64,000 nucleotides of DNA, taken from contig JANQSF010000065.1 in assembly GCA_028284155.1 (NCBI GenBank), forward strand, positions 122,759 to 186,758, in the 5' to 3' direction. Each line of letters begins with the position of its first letter. The first letter of the stretch is position 1. This DNA comes from Phycisphaeraceae bacterium (GTDB taxonomy: Bacteria > Planctomycetota > Phycisphaerae > Phycisphaerales > Phycisphaeraceae). The position numbers and the translations under genes were made by a program. Shown piece after piece: positions 45,515 through 54,648 of this stretch. The notes beneath the pieces were generated by a model. It did no database searches and was not told the DNA's origin. It worked only from the letters and a program-made list of their open reading frames with translations.

Positions 45515-46623
45515 CCACTGCTCGCCACGCTCTGGATCGGCTCGGTGATGCGGCGGCATCGGCGGGTCGTCCCATGACATTCATGGAAGTCTGCGGCACG
45601 CACACCATGAGTGCGGCCCGTTGTGGCCTTCACAGTGTCATGCCTGCCACTGTCACACTACTGAGCGGCCCGGGCTGCCCCGTTTGTGTCACGGCGCAGG
45701 GTGACATCGACTTGATCATCGAGGCGGCGTTCGTTCCCGGCGTAACGCTCTGCACCTACGGGGACATGCTCCGTGTTCCCGGTCGCCGCGGCAGCTTGGA
45801 GCGCGCCCGCAGTCGGGGCGCCGATGTGCGAATCGTCTACAGCGCCATGGATGCGGTGAAGATGGCGCAACAACTACCGGGCCGACAGATCGTGTTCGCT
45901 GCGGTGGGGTTTGAGACGACGGCGCCGGCGTCAGCCGTTTCGGTCACACACGCGCGTGAACTTGGCCTGACCAATTTCGCGGCCCTGGTCAGCCACAAGA
46001 GAGTCATCCCCGCGATGACAGGGCTTCTCGAAAGCGGCAGCGTCCACGTGGACGGGTTCCTCTGTCCCGGCCATGTATCGGTCATCATCGGTTCGGAGCC
46101 ATATCGCCCCATTGTCGACATGTACGGCATCCCGTGCGTCATCACGGGATTTGAGGAGTCCCACATGGCGCTTGGACTTGCTTGCCTTGCGGAGCAGGTG
46201 CGAGATGGCGCCGCGGAACTAGTCAACCTATACCCCGAAGCGGTCAGCAGCGGCGGTAATCAAGTGGCTCAACAGCTCATGCACCAAGTGTTTGAGCCGG
46301 CAGATATGCGCTGGCGTGGCCTGGGAGTGATTCCCCGGAGCGGCCTGGCGCTCAATCAAGAACATCGCGAGTTCGATGCTCAACTTCGTCTGGGGTTAAG
46401 CGCACCCGAGGACCGCGAGCCCCGCGGCTGCCGATGTGGTGACGTCATCACTGGGGGATGTGTACCCCCTGACTGCGAACTATTCGAGTCGGTTTGCACG
46501 CCGATCCTTCCGATCGGACCTTGCATGGTCAGTTCGGAAGGCTCTTGTCAGGCGTGGTTCAAGTACAAGCGACTCCACGTCGCCCCCATAGCGCAGATGA
46601 CGCCAACGGAGGTAACGTCATGA
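45499..46623 (+). CDS. hypD: Hydrogenase Fe-ligand assembly protein HypD
   Basis: A 374-residue HypD. Motifs: FMEVCGTHTMSAARCGL, LLSGPGCPVCVTAQGDID, the PGHVSVIIGSEPYRPI region, GFEESHMALGLA, and a C-terminal cysteine set (CRCGDVITGGCVPPDC, ending before GPCMVSSEGSCQAW) that ligates the [4Fe-4S] cluster. It makes the Fe(CN)2CO centre with HypC and HypE. GGAGG lies just upstream of ATG 45499. The stop overlaps the hypE start as ATGA. Confidence 0.96.
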   Translation: MPQRVTTARHALDRLGDAAASAGRPMTFMEVCGTHTMSAARCGLHSVMPATVTLLSGPGCPVCVTAQGDIDLIIEAAFVPGVTLCTYGDMLRVPGRRGSLERARSRGADVRIVYSAMDAVKMAQQLPGRQIVFAAVGFETTAPASAVSVTHARELGLTNFAALVSHKRVIPAMTGLLESGSVHVDGFLCPGHVSVIIGSEPYRPIVDMYGIPCVITGFEESHMALGLACLAEQVRDGAAELVNLYPEAVSSGGNQVAQQLMHQVFEPADMRWRGLGVIPRSGLALNQEHREFDAQLRLGLSAPEDREPRGCRCGDVITGGCVPPDCELFESVCTPILPIGPCMVSSEGSCQAWFKYKRLHVAPIAQMTPTEVTS

Positions 46624-47696
46624 ATCCGGTCGCTCCTGGACATGACCTCGCCGTGGATTGGGCTCTTGACGAATCAAGAGACCGCTCGAAGCAGGTTCTG
46701 CTGGCCCATGGCGGTGGAGGGCAACTTACAGACGAGCTGCTTAACGATGTGGTGTTGCCGCGCCTGGCGAACCCAATCTTGAACGCCATGTTCGACTCGG
46801 CTGTCCTCCCGTGTCAGCCGCAAGGCCGCCTTGCCTTCACCATCGACAGCTATGTCGTGCAACCATGGCGCTTTCCCGGAGCGGACGTGGGTCGATTGGC
46901 TGTCAGCGGAACCGTCAATGACTTGGCCGTCTGCGGCGCCCAACCCATCGGCCTCGCCTTGAGCCTGATTTTGGCCGAAGGATTTGCCAAGAGCCATCTG
47001 GAGTTTGTGCTCGACTCCATTCACGCCACGGCGGCGGAAGCCGGAGTCCATGTCGTTACGGGCGACACCAAGGTCGTGGGTCGGGATCACGCGGACTCCA
47101 TTTACATCACCACGGCCGGCCTCGGCGTCGTGCCGACCGACAGATGCCTGACGCCCGACCGTGTCCGACCGGGCGACGCCATCATTGTGAACGGCCCCAT
47201 CGGTGAACACGGCCTCGCCGTGATGCTCGAACGCGAGATGCCGGAGGTTCAGAGCGTGCTGCGAAGCGATGCGGCGCCGCTCAATGGCGTGATCGAATCA
47301 TTACTAAAGGAATTGGGCGAACACGTCGTCTTCATGCGCGATCCGACGCGTGCCGGTCTGGCGGGCGTGCTTACCGACCTTGCTCGGCAAAGCGGTTGGC
47401 GTGTTGGGCTAAACGAACAAGATATTCCCGTTCGTGCCGAAGCGAGGCATGCGGCGGACATGCTTGGTCTGGACCTGATGGAAGTCGCCAACGAAGGAAA
47501 GGTCGTGGTGGTGGTAAGACCGGAGGTGGCTGGCCGGGCAATGGAGATATTCAGGGGGCATCCGCTCGGCAAGGATTGCGCTGTCATCGGCCATGTCGAG
47601 GACCGTGACGACGGACTCTGCGTGCTGAACACCGCGATCGGTGGTCATCGGATTGTACAGAAACCCTACGGCGAGCAACTGCCTCGCATTTGCTGA
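46620..47696 (+). CDS. hypE: Hydrogenase maturation protein HypE
   Basis: A 358-residue HypE of the AIR synthase/PurM fold. It opens with LLAHGGGGQLTDELLNDVVL and has VSGTVNDLAVCGAQPIGLAL, VTGDTKVVGRDHADSIYITT and FMRDPTRAGLAGVLTDLA. The C-terminus ends PRIC: the terminal cysteine is carbamoylated by HypF and dehydrated to the thiocyanate that supplies cyanide. ATGA overlap with hypD indicates coupling. All catalytic landmarks are intact. Confidence 0.96.
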   Translation: MNPVAPGHDLAVDWALDESRDRSKQVLLAHGGGGQLTDELLNDVVLPRLANPILNAMFDSAVLPCQPQGRLAFTIDSYVVQPWRFPGADVGRLAVSGTVNDLAVCGAQPIGLALSLILAEGFAKSHLEFVLDSIHATAAEAGVHVVTGDTKVVGRDHADSIYITTAGLGVVPTDRCLTPDRVRPGDAIIVNGPIGEHGLAVMLEREMPEVQSVLRSDAAPLNGVIESLLKELGEHVVFMRDPTRAGLAGVLTDLARQSGWRVGLNEQDIPVRAEARHAADMLGLDLMEVANEGKVVVVVRPEVAGRAMEIFRGHPLGKDCAVIGHVEDRDDGLCVLNTAIGGHRIVQKPYGEQLPRIC

Positions 47697-47712
47697 AATC
47701 GAAAGGTGCATC

Positions 47713-47823
47713 ATGCTCATCCTCGCTCATCACGATCCGTCCTGGGTGCTGTTCGGTTTGACCATCGGGGTCGGTCTGGGCCTCGCGATCGCCTGGTCGA
47801 TCCGCTTTAGCCGTCGTCGATGA
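47713..47823 (+). CDS. 36-residue single-helix membrane peptide
   Basis: A short frame between hypE and hydB starting MLILAHHDPSW, with one predicted transmembrane segment (VLFGLTIGVGLGLAIAW) and a basic end (SIRFSRRR). AAAGGTG lies a few bases before the ATG. It starts 16 bp after hypE and ends 16 bp before the beta subunit, so it would be co-transcribed. Group 3b enzymes are cytoplasmic; a small anchor could bring the enzyme to the membrane, but this is inference. It may not be expressed. Confidence 0.5.
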   Translation: MLILAHHDPSWVLFGLTIGVGLGLAIAWSIRFSRRR

Positions 47824-47839
47824 GACTGTGAGGTGACCG

Positions 47840-49033
47840 ATGTCTGACACGACTGCACCACTGATCCACAAACAATCGTTCCTGCCCAAGGACGCCATGA
47901 ACGCGCTCGTGCGGCGCCTCGTCGACGAGGGGTACACGGTGATCGGACCACAGGTTCACGATGGTGCGATCATGATGCGGCCTCTCACCACCGCGGATGA
48001 ACTGGCCAAAGGTGTTTGTGACGAACAGGACGGCGGTCGGTATCGGCTCACGGACGGGGACTCTGAGATGTACTTCGACAACGTGGTTGGTCCTGACAGC
48101 CCCAAACGCTACTTCTTCCCTCCACAACAGAAGCTCTTCACGTTGACGATCAAGGGGGAACGCTTTCAGGTCGATGATACGACGCCCAAGCCGCCGAAGT
48201 ACGCTTTTATCGGTATACGCGCCTGCGAGTTGGCCGCCATCAAGATACAGGACCGTGTGTTCGGCATCGATGTCGATCAACAGACTTTTCGTTGCGAATC
48301 TGATCAGTACTACCGGCGCGCACGGCAGAATGCCCTGTTCATCGTGGTCAACTGCACACGTCCTGCCGGCACCTGCTTCTGTGTATCGATGGAGACCGGA
48401 CCAGAAGCAATCGACTCGTTCGATTTGTCGCTGACCGAACTTCGCGAGGGATTCATTGTCAGGACGGGGACCGAAAAAGGAGTGGCTCTGCTTGGTCAGC
48501 TTCCGGCACGCGAAGCGACCTCGGCCGAGCTCGAGCTAGCGTCGATGAAGCTCCGGCGCGCTCGAGACCAAATGGGTCGGCGCCTCGACACACGGGGACT
48601 CAAGGAGGCGCTTGACAAGAGCATGGAGCATCCCCGATGGGATGAGGTGGCCGATCGATGTCTCAGTTGCGCTAACTGCACGATGGTTTGCCCGACTTGC
48701 TTCTGCAGCACGGTAAGCGATACGAACGACCTGGCCACCGGCCAGGTCACCCGCACGCGATTCTGGGAATCATGTTTCACTCACCAGTTCAGCTACACCA
48801 CAACCGGTCCGGTCCGCAGCACGATCCGTGGGCGATACCGGCACTGGCTGTGTCACAAACTTGCGACATGGTGGGACCAGTTTGACACGTCCGGATGCGT
48901 CGGATGCGGGCGGTGCATCACGTGGTGCCCGGTCGGTATCGATCTGACGGAGGAGGCGACGGCGATTCGTGAACAACAAACAGAGGCTTCCGATCGCAGC
49001 GGTCGGGGATTCGTTGATGAGTGGGCAGAATGA
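47840..49033 (+). CDS. hydB: Sulfhydrogenase beta subunit, 4Fe-4S protein
   Basis: A 397-residue protein like the beta subunit of group 3b (NADP-linked) [NiFe] hydrogenases. Its C-terminal part has two cysteine motifs for [4Fe-4S] clusters, CLSCANCTMVCPTCFC and CVGCGRCITWCPVGID. Internal cysteines include GIRACELAAIK and RPAGTCFC. It relays electrons between the hydrogenase module and the flavin subunit. The next start overlaps the stop by ATGA. Gene order beta-gamma-delta-alpha matches the archaeal sulfhydrogenase I operon. Confidence 0.93.
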   Translation: MSDTTAPLIHKQSFLPKDAMNALVRRLVDEGYTVIGPQVHDGAIMMRPLTTADELAKGVCDEQDGGRYRLTDGDSEMYFDNVVGPDSPKRYFFPPQQKLFTLTIKGERFQVDDTTPKPPKYAFIGIRACELAAIKIQDRVFGIDVDQQTFRCESDQYYRRARQNALFIVVNCTRPAGTCFCVSMETGPEAIDSFDLSLTELREGFIVRTGTEKGVALLGQLPAREATSAELELASMKLRRARDQMGRRLDTRGLKEALDKSMEHPRWDEVADRCLSCANCTMVCPTCFCSTVSDTNDLATGQVTRTRFWESCFTHQFSYTTTGPVRSTIRGRYRHWLCHKLATWWDQFDTSGCVGCGRCITWCPVGIDLTEEATAIREQQTEASDRSGRGFVDEWAE

Positions 49034-49905
49034 CACAACTGGGTTCGACAGATCGACCCGCCCCTTTCTGCGGCCTGGACACGTGGCTGCCGCTGCCGGC
49101 GCGCATCACGCGTGTGGATCAGGAGAACTTCAACACGCGCACCTTTCACGTGCAGATCGTCGATGACGCCGTTCGAAGCTCGTATCGTTGGCTGCCGGGA
49201 CAGTTCAACATGCTGTACGCCCCGGGTATCGGCGAGGCCGCGATATCAATCAGTTCGGACTGTGAGCAGGGCGGCGTGCTTGAGCACACGATCCGTGTCG
49301 TCGGCTCGGTGACCCGGGCCATCGACCGGCTGGGAGAGGGCGGCGTCATCGGCTTGCGGGGGCCATTCGGTCGGGGTTGGCCTGTCGATCAGATCGATGG
49401 ACACGACGTGGTGATGGTTGCTGGCGGAATCGGCTTGGCGCCGATCCGGCCATTGGTGTATTGGGTCTTGCGCCACCGGGAGCGCTGCCACCGCGTCATC
49501 CTCCTGTACGGATGCCGCACGCCGGACGACCAGGTGTACGCCGACGAGTTGAAAGCCTGGGAGTCCGATGGCGTCATCGACGCGCTGGTCACGGTGGACA
49601 ATGCCGCACAGGATTGGGTCGGCCCCGTGGGCGTCGTGACCAATCTGCTGCGGCGAGTTCGTGTAAACGCGGAGCGGACGATGGTGATGGCGTGCGGTCC
49701 GAAGATGCTCAATCGAGCCGCCGCATGGAACTTCCTTCAATTGCATGTCCCGGCCAGCCGTGTTTTTCTGAGTCTTGAGCGGAACATGAACTGCGGTTTC
49801 GGGCGGTGCGGGCACTGTCAGTACGGCTCAAAGTTTGTGTGCACAGATGGGCCTGTCTTCGCGTTTTCTGAGATCGCCGACATCTTTGCCAGTGAGGAGG
49901 CGTGA
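49030..49905 (+). CDS. hydG: Sulfhydrogenase gamma subunit, FAD/NAD(P)-binding
   Basis: A 291-residue flavoprotein of the ferredoxin reductase superfamily. The FAD domain includes YRWLPGQFNMLYAPG and SISSDCEQGG. The nucleotide domain has VMVAGGIGLAPIRPLVYW and MACGPKMLNRA. A C-terminal cysteine cluster NCGFGRCGHCQYGSKFVC ligates a [2Fe-2S] centre. It takes electrons from H2 oxidation to NAD(P)+, or the reverse. ATG 49030 overlaps hydB by four bases; a GTG nine bases earlier is less likely. Confidence 0.93.
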   Translation: MTQLGSTDRPAPFCGLDTWLPLPARITRVDQENFNTRTFHVQIVDDAVRSSYRWLPGQFNMLYAPGIGEAAISISSDCEQGGVLEHTIRVVGSVTRAIDRLGEGGVIGLRGPFGRGWPVDQIDGHDVVMVAGGIGLAPIRPLVYWVLRHRERCHRVILLYGCRTPDDQVYADELKAWESDGVIDALVTVDNAAQDWVGPVGVVTNLLRRVRVNAERTMVMACGPKMLNRAAAWNFLQLHVPASRVFLSLERNMNCGFGRCGHCQYGSKFVCTDGPVFAFSEIADIFASEEA

Positions 49906-49907
49906 CC

Positions 49908-50729
49908 ATGCCTGCCCACAATCTACCGACCAATAGTGGCGCAAAGCCCACGCTCGCGGTATTCAAGTTCTCAAGCTGCGACGGATGCCAGTTGCAGTTG
50001 CTGAATCTGGAAGACGAACTATTGACCCTGGTCGGCGCTGTCGAGATCGCCTATTTCCTGGAGGCCCGCCGGCGGGTCTTGCCTCCACCCTACGACATCG
50101 GCCTCGTCGAAGGCAGCATCTCGACCCCGGAGGAGGAGAGACGAATCCGACAGGTTCGTCGCGACTGCCGCTATCTGGTGTCGATCGGAGCATGTGCGAC
50201 GTCCGGCGGCATCCAGGCCCTGCGGAATTGGGCGGATGTCGACGAGTTCATCCGTTGCGTCTACCCCTCGCCCGAATACATCAAGAGCCTGGAGACGGCT
50301 ACACCAATAGCAGCCCATGTATTCGTTGACTTCGAACTTCGCGGATGCCCGGTGAATGCCGAGCAGCTTGTGGAGTTGCTTTCGGCTCTGCTTCTTGGCC
50401 GCAAGCCGAACATCCCCACGCACAGCGTGTGCATCGAATGCAAGCGCCGGGGCTATCCGTGCGTCCTGGTCACCAAGGGTGAGCCCTGCCTGGGGCCCAT
50501 CACGCAAGCCGGGTGCGGCGCCCTATGTCCTAGATGCGAACGCGCCTGCTACGGATGTTTTGGGCCGATGGAGCAGCCGAACATCCGATCGCTCGCTAAC
50601 CAGCTCAAGAACGAACAGGGCCGAACCAATCGCGAGGTGAAGCTCGCGCTGCGTCAGTTCAACGGGTATATGGAACCCTTCAAACAGGCCGGTGACTATT
50701 ATGAGCGACTCGAACAAAAAGAAACCTGA
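49908..50729 (+). CDS. hydD: Sulfhydrogenase delta (small) subunit
   Basis: A 273-residue hydrogenase small subunit. The proximal cluster site is SSCDGCQLQLLNLEDELL, with further ligands in GACATSGGIQ and ELRGCPVNAEQL. A cysteine-rich C-terminal region (CIECKRRGYPC, CLGPITQAGCGALCPRCERA, CYGC) could hold two further clusters. It has no Tat signal, as expected for a cytoplasmic group 3 enzyme. ATG 49908 has GAGGAGG seven bases upstream; a GTG at 49902 overlaps the previous stop. It overlaps hydA by 29 bp. Confidence 0.93.
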   Translation: MPAHNLPTNSGAKPTLAVFKFSSCDGCQLQLLNLEDELLTLVGAVEIAYFLEARRRVLPPPYDIGLVEGSISTPEEERRIRQVRRDCRYLVSIGACATSGGIQALRNWADVDEFIRCVYPSPEYIKSLETATPIAAHVFVDFELRGCPVNAEQLVELLSALLLGRKPNIPTHSVCIECKRRGYPCVLVTKGEPCLGPITQAGCGALCPRCERACYGCFGPMEQPNIRSLANQLKNEQGRTNREVKLALRQFNGYMEPFKQAGDYYERLEQKET

Positions 50730-52074
50730 AACGCGCACAATCCGCGTGCAGGCGCTGACTCGAGTCGAAGGCGAAGGCGCGTTGCACGTGACCATGCGGG
50801 ATGGCCGGCCCGAGGAAGTTCGGCTGGAGATTTATGAGCCCCCCCGGTTTTATGAGGCCTTTCTGCGGGGCCGCGACTTCCGAGAGGCGCCGGACATCAC
50901 CGCCCGAATCTGCGGCATCTGCCCCGTTGCATATCAAATGAGTTCATGCCACGCGTTGGAGAAGGCGCTAGGCGTCTTTGATGATGTAGATCAGTCCATT
51001 CGGACCCTACGCACGCTCCTTTATTGTGGCGAATGGATTGAGAGCCACGTGCTGCACATGTTCATGCTGCACTTGCCTGATTTTCTCGATTACGAGAGCG
51101 TCATCAGCATGGCGGAGGATCATGGACCGATGGTCAAGCGGGCGCTGCGCATCAAGAAGGCCGGGAACAGCATTGTCGCCGCGCTCGGTGGTCGATCCGT
51201 CCATCCCGTGGGCGTCTGTGTCGGTGGTTTCTACAAAGCGTTGGACCCGTCGGTGGCGCACGACATGTTGCCCGAGATCAACCAGTGTCTGGACGACATG
51301 TGTGAGTTGGCCTTGTTTCTGGCGGACAACGTGGAGTTCCCCAACCTCGAATGCGACTATGAGTTCGTAGCCTTGCAGGCAGACGACGAGTATGCAATGA
51401 ACCTTGGCCGCATCGTGTCTTCCAAAGGCATGAACATCCGGACGGAAGAGTTTCTGGAGGTGATTGAAGAACGGCAGGTGCCTCATTCAACGGCAATGCA
51501 TGCACTGATTCGTGGACGGGGTTCATACATGGTTGGACCACTGTCGCGGGTCAATCTCAATCACGCAAGCCTTCACCCGCGTGCGGCAGAGCTGCTTCTT
51601 CAACTCTGTGGCATCATCGGTCAAGACCTGCCTTGGGGCAACAGCTACCTGAGCCTCCTCGCGCGAGCGGTTGAGGTCGTGCACAGCTTGGGTCGCGCAT
51701 CAGACATCTTGGCTGGCTATGAGAGACCTGCTCGTAGCCGCATCCCCATACCGGTTCGCGCCGGCGAAAGCGCGCACGCGACCGAGGCTCCGCGAGGCAT
51801 CCTCTGGCAGCGCTTCAAAACCAATGACGATGGGTCGGTCGCTGAAGCCCGCATCATCCCTCCCACAAGCCAGAACCAGTCCACCATCGAGGAGGACTTG
51901 GCGCGTGTCGCGGAACAGGTCGCCACGCTGTCGGACGAGGAAGCGTCGCTCCGCTGTGAGCATGTGATCCGTAATTATGACCCCTGCATCAGTTGCTCGG
52001 TCCACTTTCTCCGGTTCAGCCGTTCCTGGAGAGGTGATCCCCGGCCAACGTCAGACGCGGAGCTTGCAACCTGA
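50701..52074 (+). CDS. hydA: Sulfhydrogenase alpha (large) [NiFe] subunit
   Basis: A 457-residue catalytic subunit. Ni ligands are in the L1 motif ITARICGICPVAYQMSS (Cys71, Cys74) and the L2 motif DPCISCSVHFLRF (Cys429, Cys432, with His435). The L0-like start is LTRVEGEGALHVTMRDG. The size and motif style fit group 3b, NADP(H)-linked bidirectional enzymes. About 22 residues follow His435 (ending TSDAELAT), part of which the adjacent maturation protease would remove. The start at 50701 lies inside the end of hydD; a GTG nine bases earlier is the alternative. Confidence 0.95.
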   Translation: MSDSNKKKPETRTIRVQALTRVEGEGALHVTMRDGRPEEVRLEIYEPPRFYEAFLRGRDFREAPDITARICGICPVAYQMSSCHALEKALGVFDDVDQSIRTLRTLLYCGEWIESHVLHMFMLHLPDFLDYESVISMAEDHGPMVKRALRIKKAGNSIVAALGGRSVHPVGVCVGGFYKALDPSVAHDMLPEINQCLDDMCELALFLADNVEFPNLECDYEFVALQADDEYAMNLGRIVSSKGMNIRTEEFLEVIEERQVPHSTAMHALIRGRGSYMVGPLSRVNLNHASLHPRAAELLLQLCGIIGQDLPWGNSYLSLLARAVEVVHSLGRASDILAGYERPARSRIPIPVRAGESAHATEAPRGILWQRFKTNDDGSVAEARIIPPTSQNQSTIEEDLARVAEQVATLSDEEASLRCEHVIRNYDPCISCSVHFLRFSRSWRGDPRPTSDAELAT

Positions 52075-52075
52075 C

Positions 52076-52588
52076 ATGCAACATCGCCATGACAGCCCGG
52101 TTCTCGTAGCCACGTATGGCAATGCCATGGCGGGTAATGACGCGTTTGGCACATGTGTCGCCGCCGCGCTACTCGCCGCTCCCAACCCGAACATCGAAGT
52201 ACTCAATGCGGGGCTGAGACCGGGCGCGGTGTTTGATTGCCAGATGGGTCAGTCCGCGTTGATCGTGGTTGACGCGGCATACTCCCCGGACACGCCATCG
52301 GGACGACTGATGGATGCCGACTGGTTTGACCCGAATCGTCCCCCTCTGCTGCATGACCTCGTCATGAGCACGCACGGGTTCGCGATCGCCGACCAGATTG
52401 AACTGGCCGACCGACTGAGCATGTTGCCTCCGACCGTGAGGCTGCTGGCTGTAACTGTTGCCAACGTCCCCAAGGTCGGCGACGTCATGGACGAGAGCGT
52501 ATGCCGCCGAATACCTGACGTCGTTCAGCGAATCCACGAGATCGCCCTCGCACCCGCCCACGCCGCAACCGAGCAACCCAATGCATGA
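52076..52588 (+). CDS. [NiFe] hydrogenase maturation protease
   Basis: A 170-residue HyaD/HybD-family endopeptidase. The start VLVATYGNAMAGNDAFGTCV gives the GN-x4-D-x-FG motif with the metal-binding Asp. A second acidic site is in LIVVDAAYSPDTPSG, and the helix MSTHGFAIADQIELADRLS holds the conserved His. It cleaves the C-terminal peptide of HydA after nickel insertion. It starts two bases after hydA and overlaps hypA by eight bases. Confidence 0.9.
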   Translation: MQHRHDSPVLVATYGNAMAGNDAFGTCVAAALLAAPNPNIEVLNAGLRPGAVFDCQMGQSALIVVDAAYSPDTPSGRLMDADWFDPNRPPLLHDLVMSTHGFAIADQIELADRLSMLPPTVRLLAVTVANVPKVGDVMDESVCRRIPDVVQRIHEIALAPAHAATEQPNA

Positions 52589-52976
52589 ACTGTCGATTGC
52601 TCGCGCCCTGTTTGAACTGGCTCGGGATCATTGTCCGGCCCGTAGTGTCATGCGCCAGGTTCACGTTCGCGTGGGACCGCTTCAGGCGATTGATGCCAGC
52701 GCCATGCAGTGGGCATGGCAGGCCGTCACAACGGGAACGGTCCACGAGAACGCCCGGCTGGCACTCGATGTGCTGCCGTGGGAACTACGGTGCCCCCAGT
52801 GCGGGCGGACCTGGTCGAGCCAGCGGATGGACGAAGAGTGCAACTGTGGCGAAGACCAGGCCATTCCCACAGGAAGCCACGAGATCACCCTTCTTTCACT
52901 CGATGTCGATGATGTCCATTCCGAAACGCCCCCGTGTGTTGACACCCTTGAAACGTCCCCGGAGACTCAATCATGA
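52581..52976 (+). CDS. hypA: Nickel insertion protein HypA
   Basis: A 131-residue HypA. The MHELSIARALFEL start supplies the Ni-binding His2. The zinc site has CPQC, but its second half is C-N-C (EECNCGED) instead of the usual CxxC. The protein has a C-terminal tail of about 25 residues beyond the usual end. It works with HypB to deliver nickel to HydA. It overlaps the protease gene by eight bases and hypB by four (ATGA). Confidence 0.92.
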   Translation: MHELSIARALFELARDHCPARSVMRQVHVRVGPLQAIDASAMQWAWQAVTTGTVHENARLALDVLPWELRCPQCGRTWSSQRMDEECNCGEDQAIPTGSHEITLLSLDVDDVHSETPPCVDTLETSPETQS

Positions 52977-53674
52977 AGACCGTGCCGATTGTCGAAAACG
53001 TACTGAAACTGAACGACGAGGTCGCCTCGATCAACCGGAAGTTGCTCCGTGAACTAGGCGTGCTCACGATTGATCTCATTGGTGGACCGGGGTGTGGCAA
53101 GACCACACTCTTGGAGGAAACATTACGCCGTCTGAAGGGTGATCATGCGATCGGCGTTCTCGCCGGCGACCTGACGACGACGCGCGATGCGGATCGACTT
53201 TACCAATGGTGTGACCAGGTCGTGCAGATCAATACCGGCAAGGGCTGCCATCTGGATGCCAATCAAGTGCGCCAGGGAATGGCGCAGCTTGATCTGGGGG
53301 CGCTCGATGCGCTGTTCATCGAGAACGTGGGCAACCTCATTTGCCCGGTTGGGTTCGATCTCGGCCAGGATGTCAAGGTTGGCATGTTCAGCGTGAGTGA
53401 AGGCGACGATAAGGCCGTCAAACATCCCTACGTTGTTTATGAATCCAGCGTCGTGCTGCTGAACAAGACCGACCTGCTCCCGCACGTGGCCTTTGACGTC
53501 ACCTCGTTTTGTGCGGATGTTAAGCGATTGAATCCTGAGGTTGACGTACTCGAATTGTCGGCGGGCACTGGCCAGATCGACCCGTGGCTACGCTGGCTGT
53601 CTGATCTGATTGCATCGCCGCCATCGTCGCGCCTCGCGTGTGACGAGCCGGTGAGTGCTGTACGAAATGTCTGA
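52973..53674 (+). CDS. hypB: Nickel-accessory GTPase HypB
   Basis: A 233-residue GTPase with P-loop IGGPGCGKTTLLEETL, the switch-region segment LAGDLTTTRDADRL, the metal-site segment QINTGKGCHLDANQVRQGM, IENVGNLICPVGFDLG and the NKTD guanine motif (VVLLNKTDLLPH). It lacks the N-terminal CxxCGC nickel motif and the His-rich nickel store of some homologues, starting at the helix before the GTPase. It dimerises with bound nickel and transfers it with HypA. Confidence 0.95.
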   Translation: MKTVPIVENVLKLNDEVASINRKLLRELGVLTIDLIGGPGCGKTTLLEETLRRLKGDHAIGVLAGDLTTTRDADRLYQWCDQVVQINTGKGCHLDANQVRQGMAQLDLGALDALFIENVGNLICPVGFDLGQDVKVGMFSVSEGDDKAVKHPYVVYESSVVLLNKTDLLPHVAFDVTSFCADVKRLNPEVDVLELSAGTGQIDPWLRWLSDLIASPPSSRLACDEPVSAVRNV

Positions 53675-53690
53675 GTCCAGGAGTATGCCC

Positions 53691-54626
53691 GTGAGTTCAT
53701 TATTCAAGACGATTGTTGTAGGCACTGATTTCACGGCCTCCGCCGCTGGCGCTGCTGCGGCTGCACTGCGTCTGGCGAACACGAGTACAGCCGTAGTTCA
53801 CCTTGTCCACGTTGTCGACGACGGCGACATGGCCGAGTTGCTTGAGATACATGGGGGCGTCAGCCGGGAGACCCTGTGCGAGCAACTCCGAAGCGCTGCG
53901 ATGGAGAGAGTGGAAGCCGCCTTGGCTCAGGCCGACCCCGATTGCCTCGTTCCACGTGATCGCATTCAGTGCGAGGCCGTGGTCGGCGATCCGCTGATTG
54001 ACCTGTTGAACTACATTACCGACGTATCAGCGGACTTATTGGTCATCGGTTCTGGTGCCCGTCCGGAACTGTCACTCCGGACCGGCGAATTGGCGGCAAG
54101 ACTCGTTCGCAAGGCGAACTGTGCCGTCATGCTGGTGCGGGTGCCACCTCCTGCCACATTTGCAACAATCGTGGCGTGTGCGGATCTATCCGATCTGACG
54201 CATCGCGTGCTTGAAGCGGGAGTGGACATCGCCAATCGAGACCATGCCGAGCTGCACGTCGTGCACCTCTTCAGGCCGCCAAGGAGCCTCATATCGCTGC
54301 TTGGTGACTCGACCCTGCAGACGAGAGCCACTTCGAGAGAGTATGAGGAACGAGCCCACGTTCGACTATCGCGTGCCATTGAGTCCATCCCCGCGATCGC
54401 TTCTCTTCCTGACGCTCGACGGCACATTGTGGAATGCGCTGACCATAAGGCAGGACTCCTTGAGTTCCTGGAAGCGCGAGGTGCGTCGTTGGCTGTTGTC
54501 GGGTCTCACGGCCGCCGCGGCTGGAAGACTGTCCTGATGGGATCGACGGCCGAGTTCCTAGTGCGCCGTTCAGACTGCTCCGTTCTGATTCTGAAGCCTC
54601 AGGATTTTCGGGTCGTCCTTCGCTGA
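53691..54626 (+). CDS. Tandem-domain universal stress protein (second copy)
   Basis: A 311-residue tandem Usp. Domain 1 opens LFKTIVVGTDFTASAAGAAA. Domain 2 ends in the ATP-binding loop VGSHGRRGWKTVLMGSTAEF followed by SVLILKPQDFRVVLR. A GTG start is chosen because AGGAG lies seven bases upstream; ATGs at 53667 and 53685 are alternatives, the first overlapping the hypB stop. It is a paralogue of the Usp at 0.2-1.1 kb with the same C-terminal tail. It follows the hyp genes directly and is probably co-transcribed. Confidence 0.9.
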   Translation: MSSLFKTIVVGTDFTASAAGAAAAALRLANTSTAVVHLVHVVDDGDMAELLEIHGGVSRETLCEQLRSAAMERVEAALAQADPDCLVPRDRIQCEAVVGDPLIDLLNYITDVSADLLVIGSGARPELSLRTGELAARLVRKANCAVMLVRVPPPATFATIVACADLSDLTHRVLEAGVDIANRDHAELHVVHLFRPPRSLISLLGDSTLQTRATSREYEERAHVRLSRAIESIPAIASLPDARRHIVECADHKAGLLEFLEARGASLAVVGSHGRRGWKTVLMGSTAEFLVRRSDCSVLILKPQDFRVVLR

Positions 54627-54648
54627 GTCGCTTCTTCTATTTCCACTC

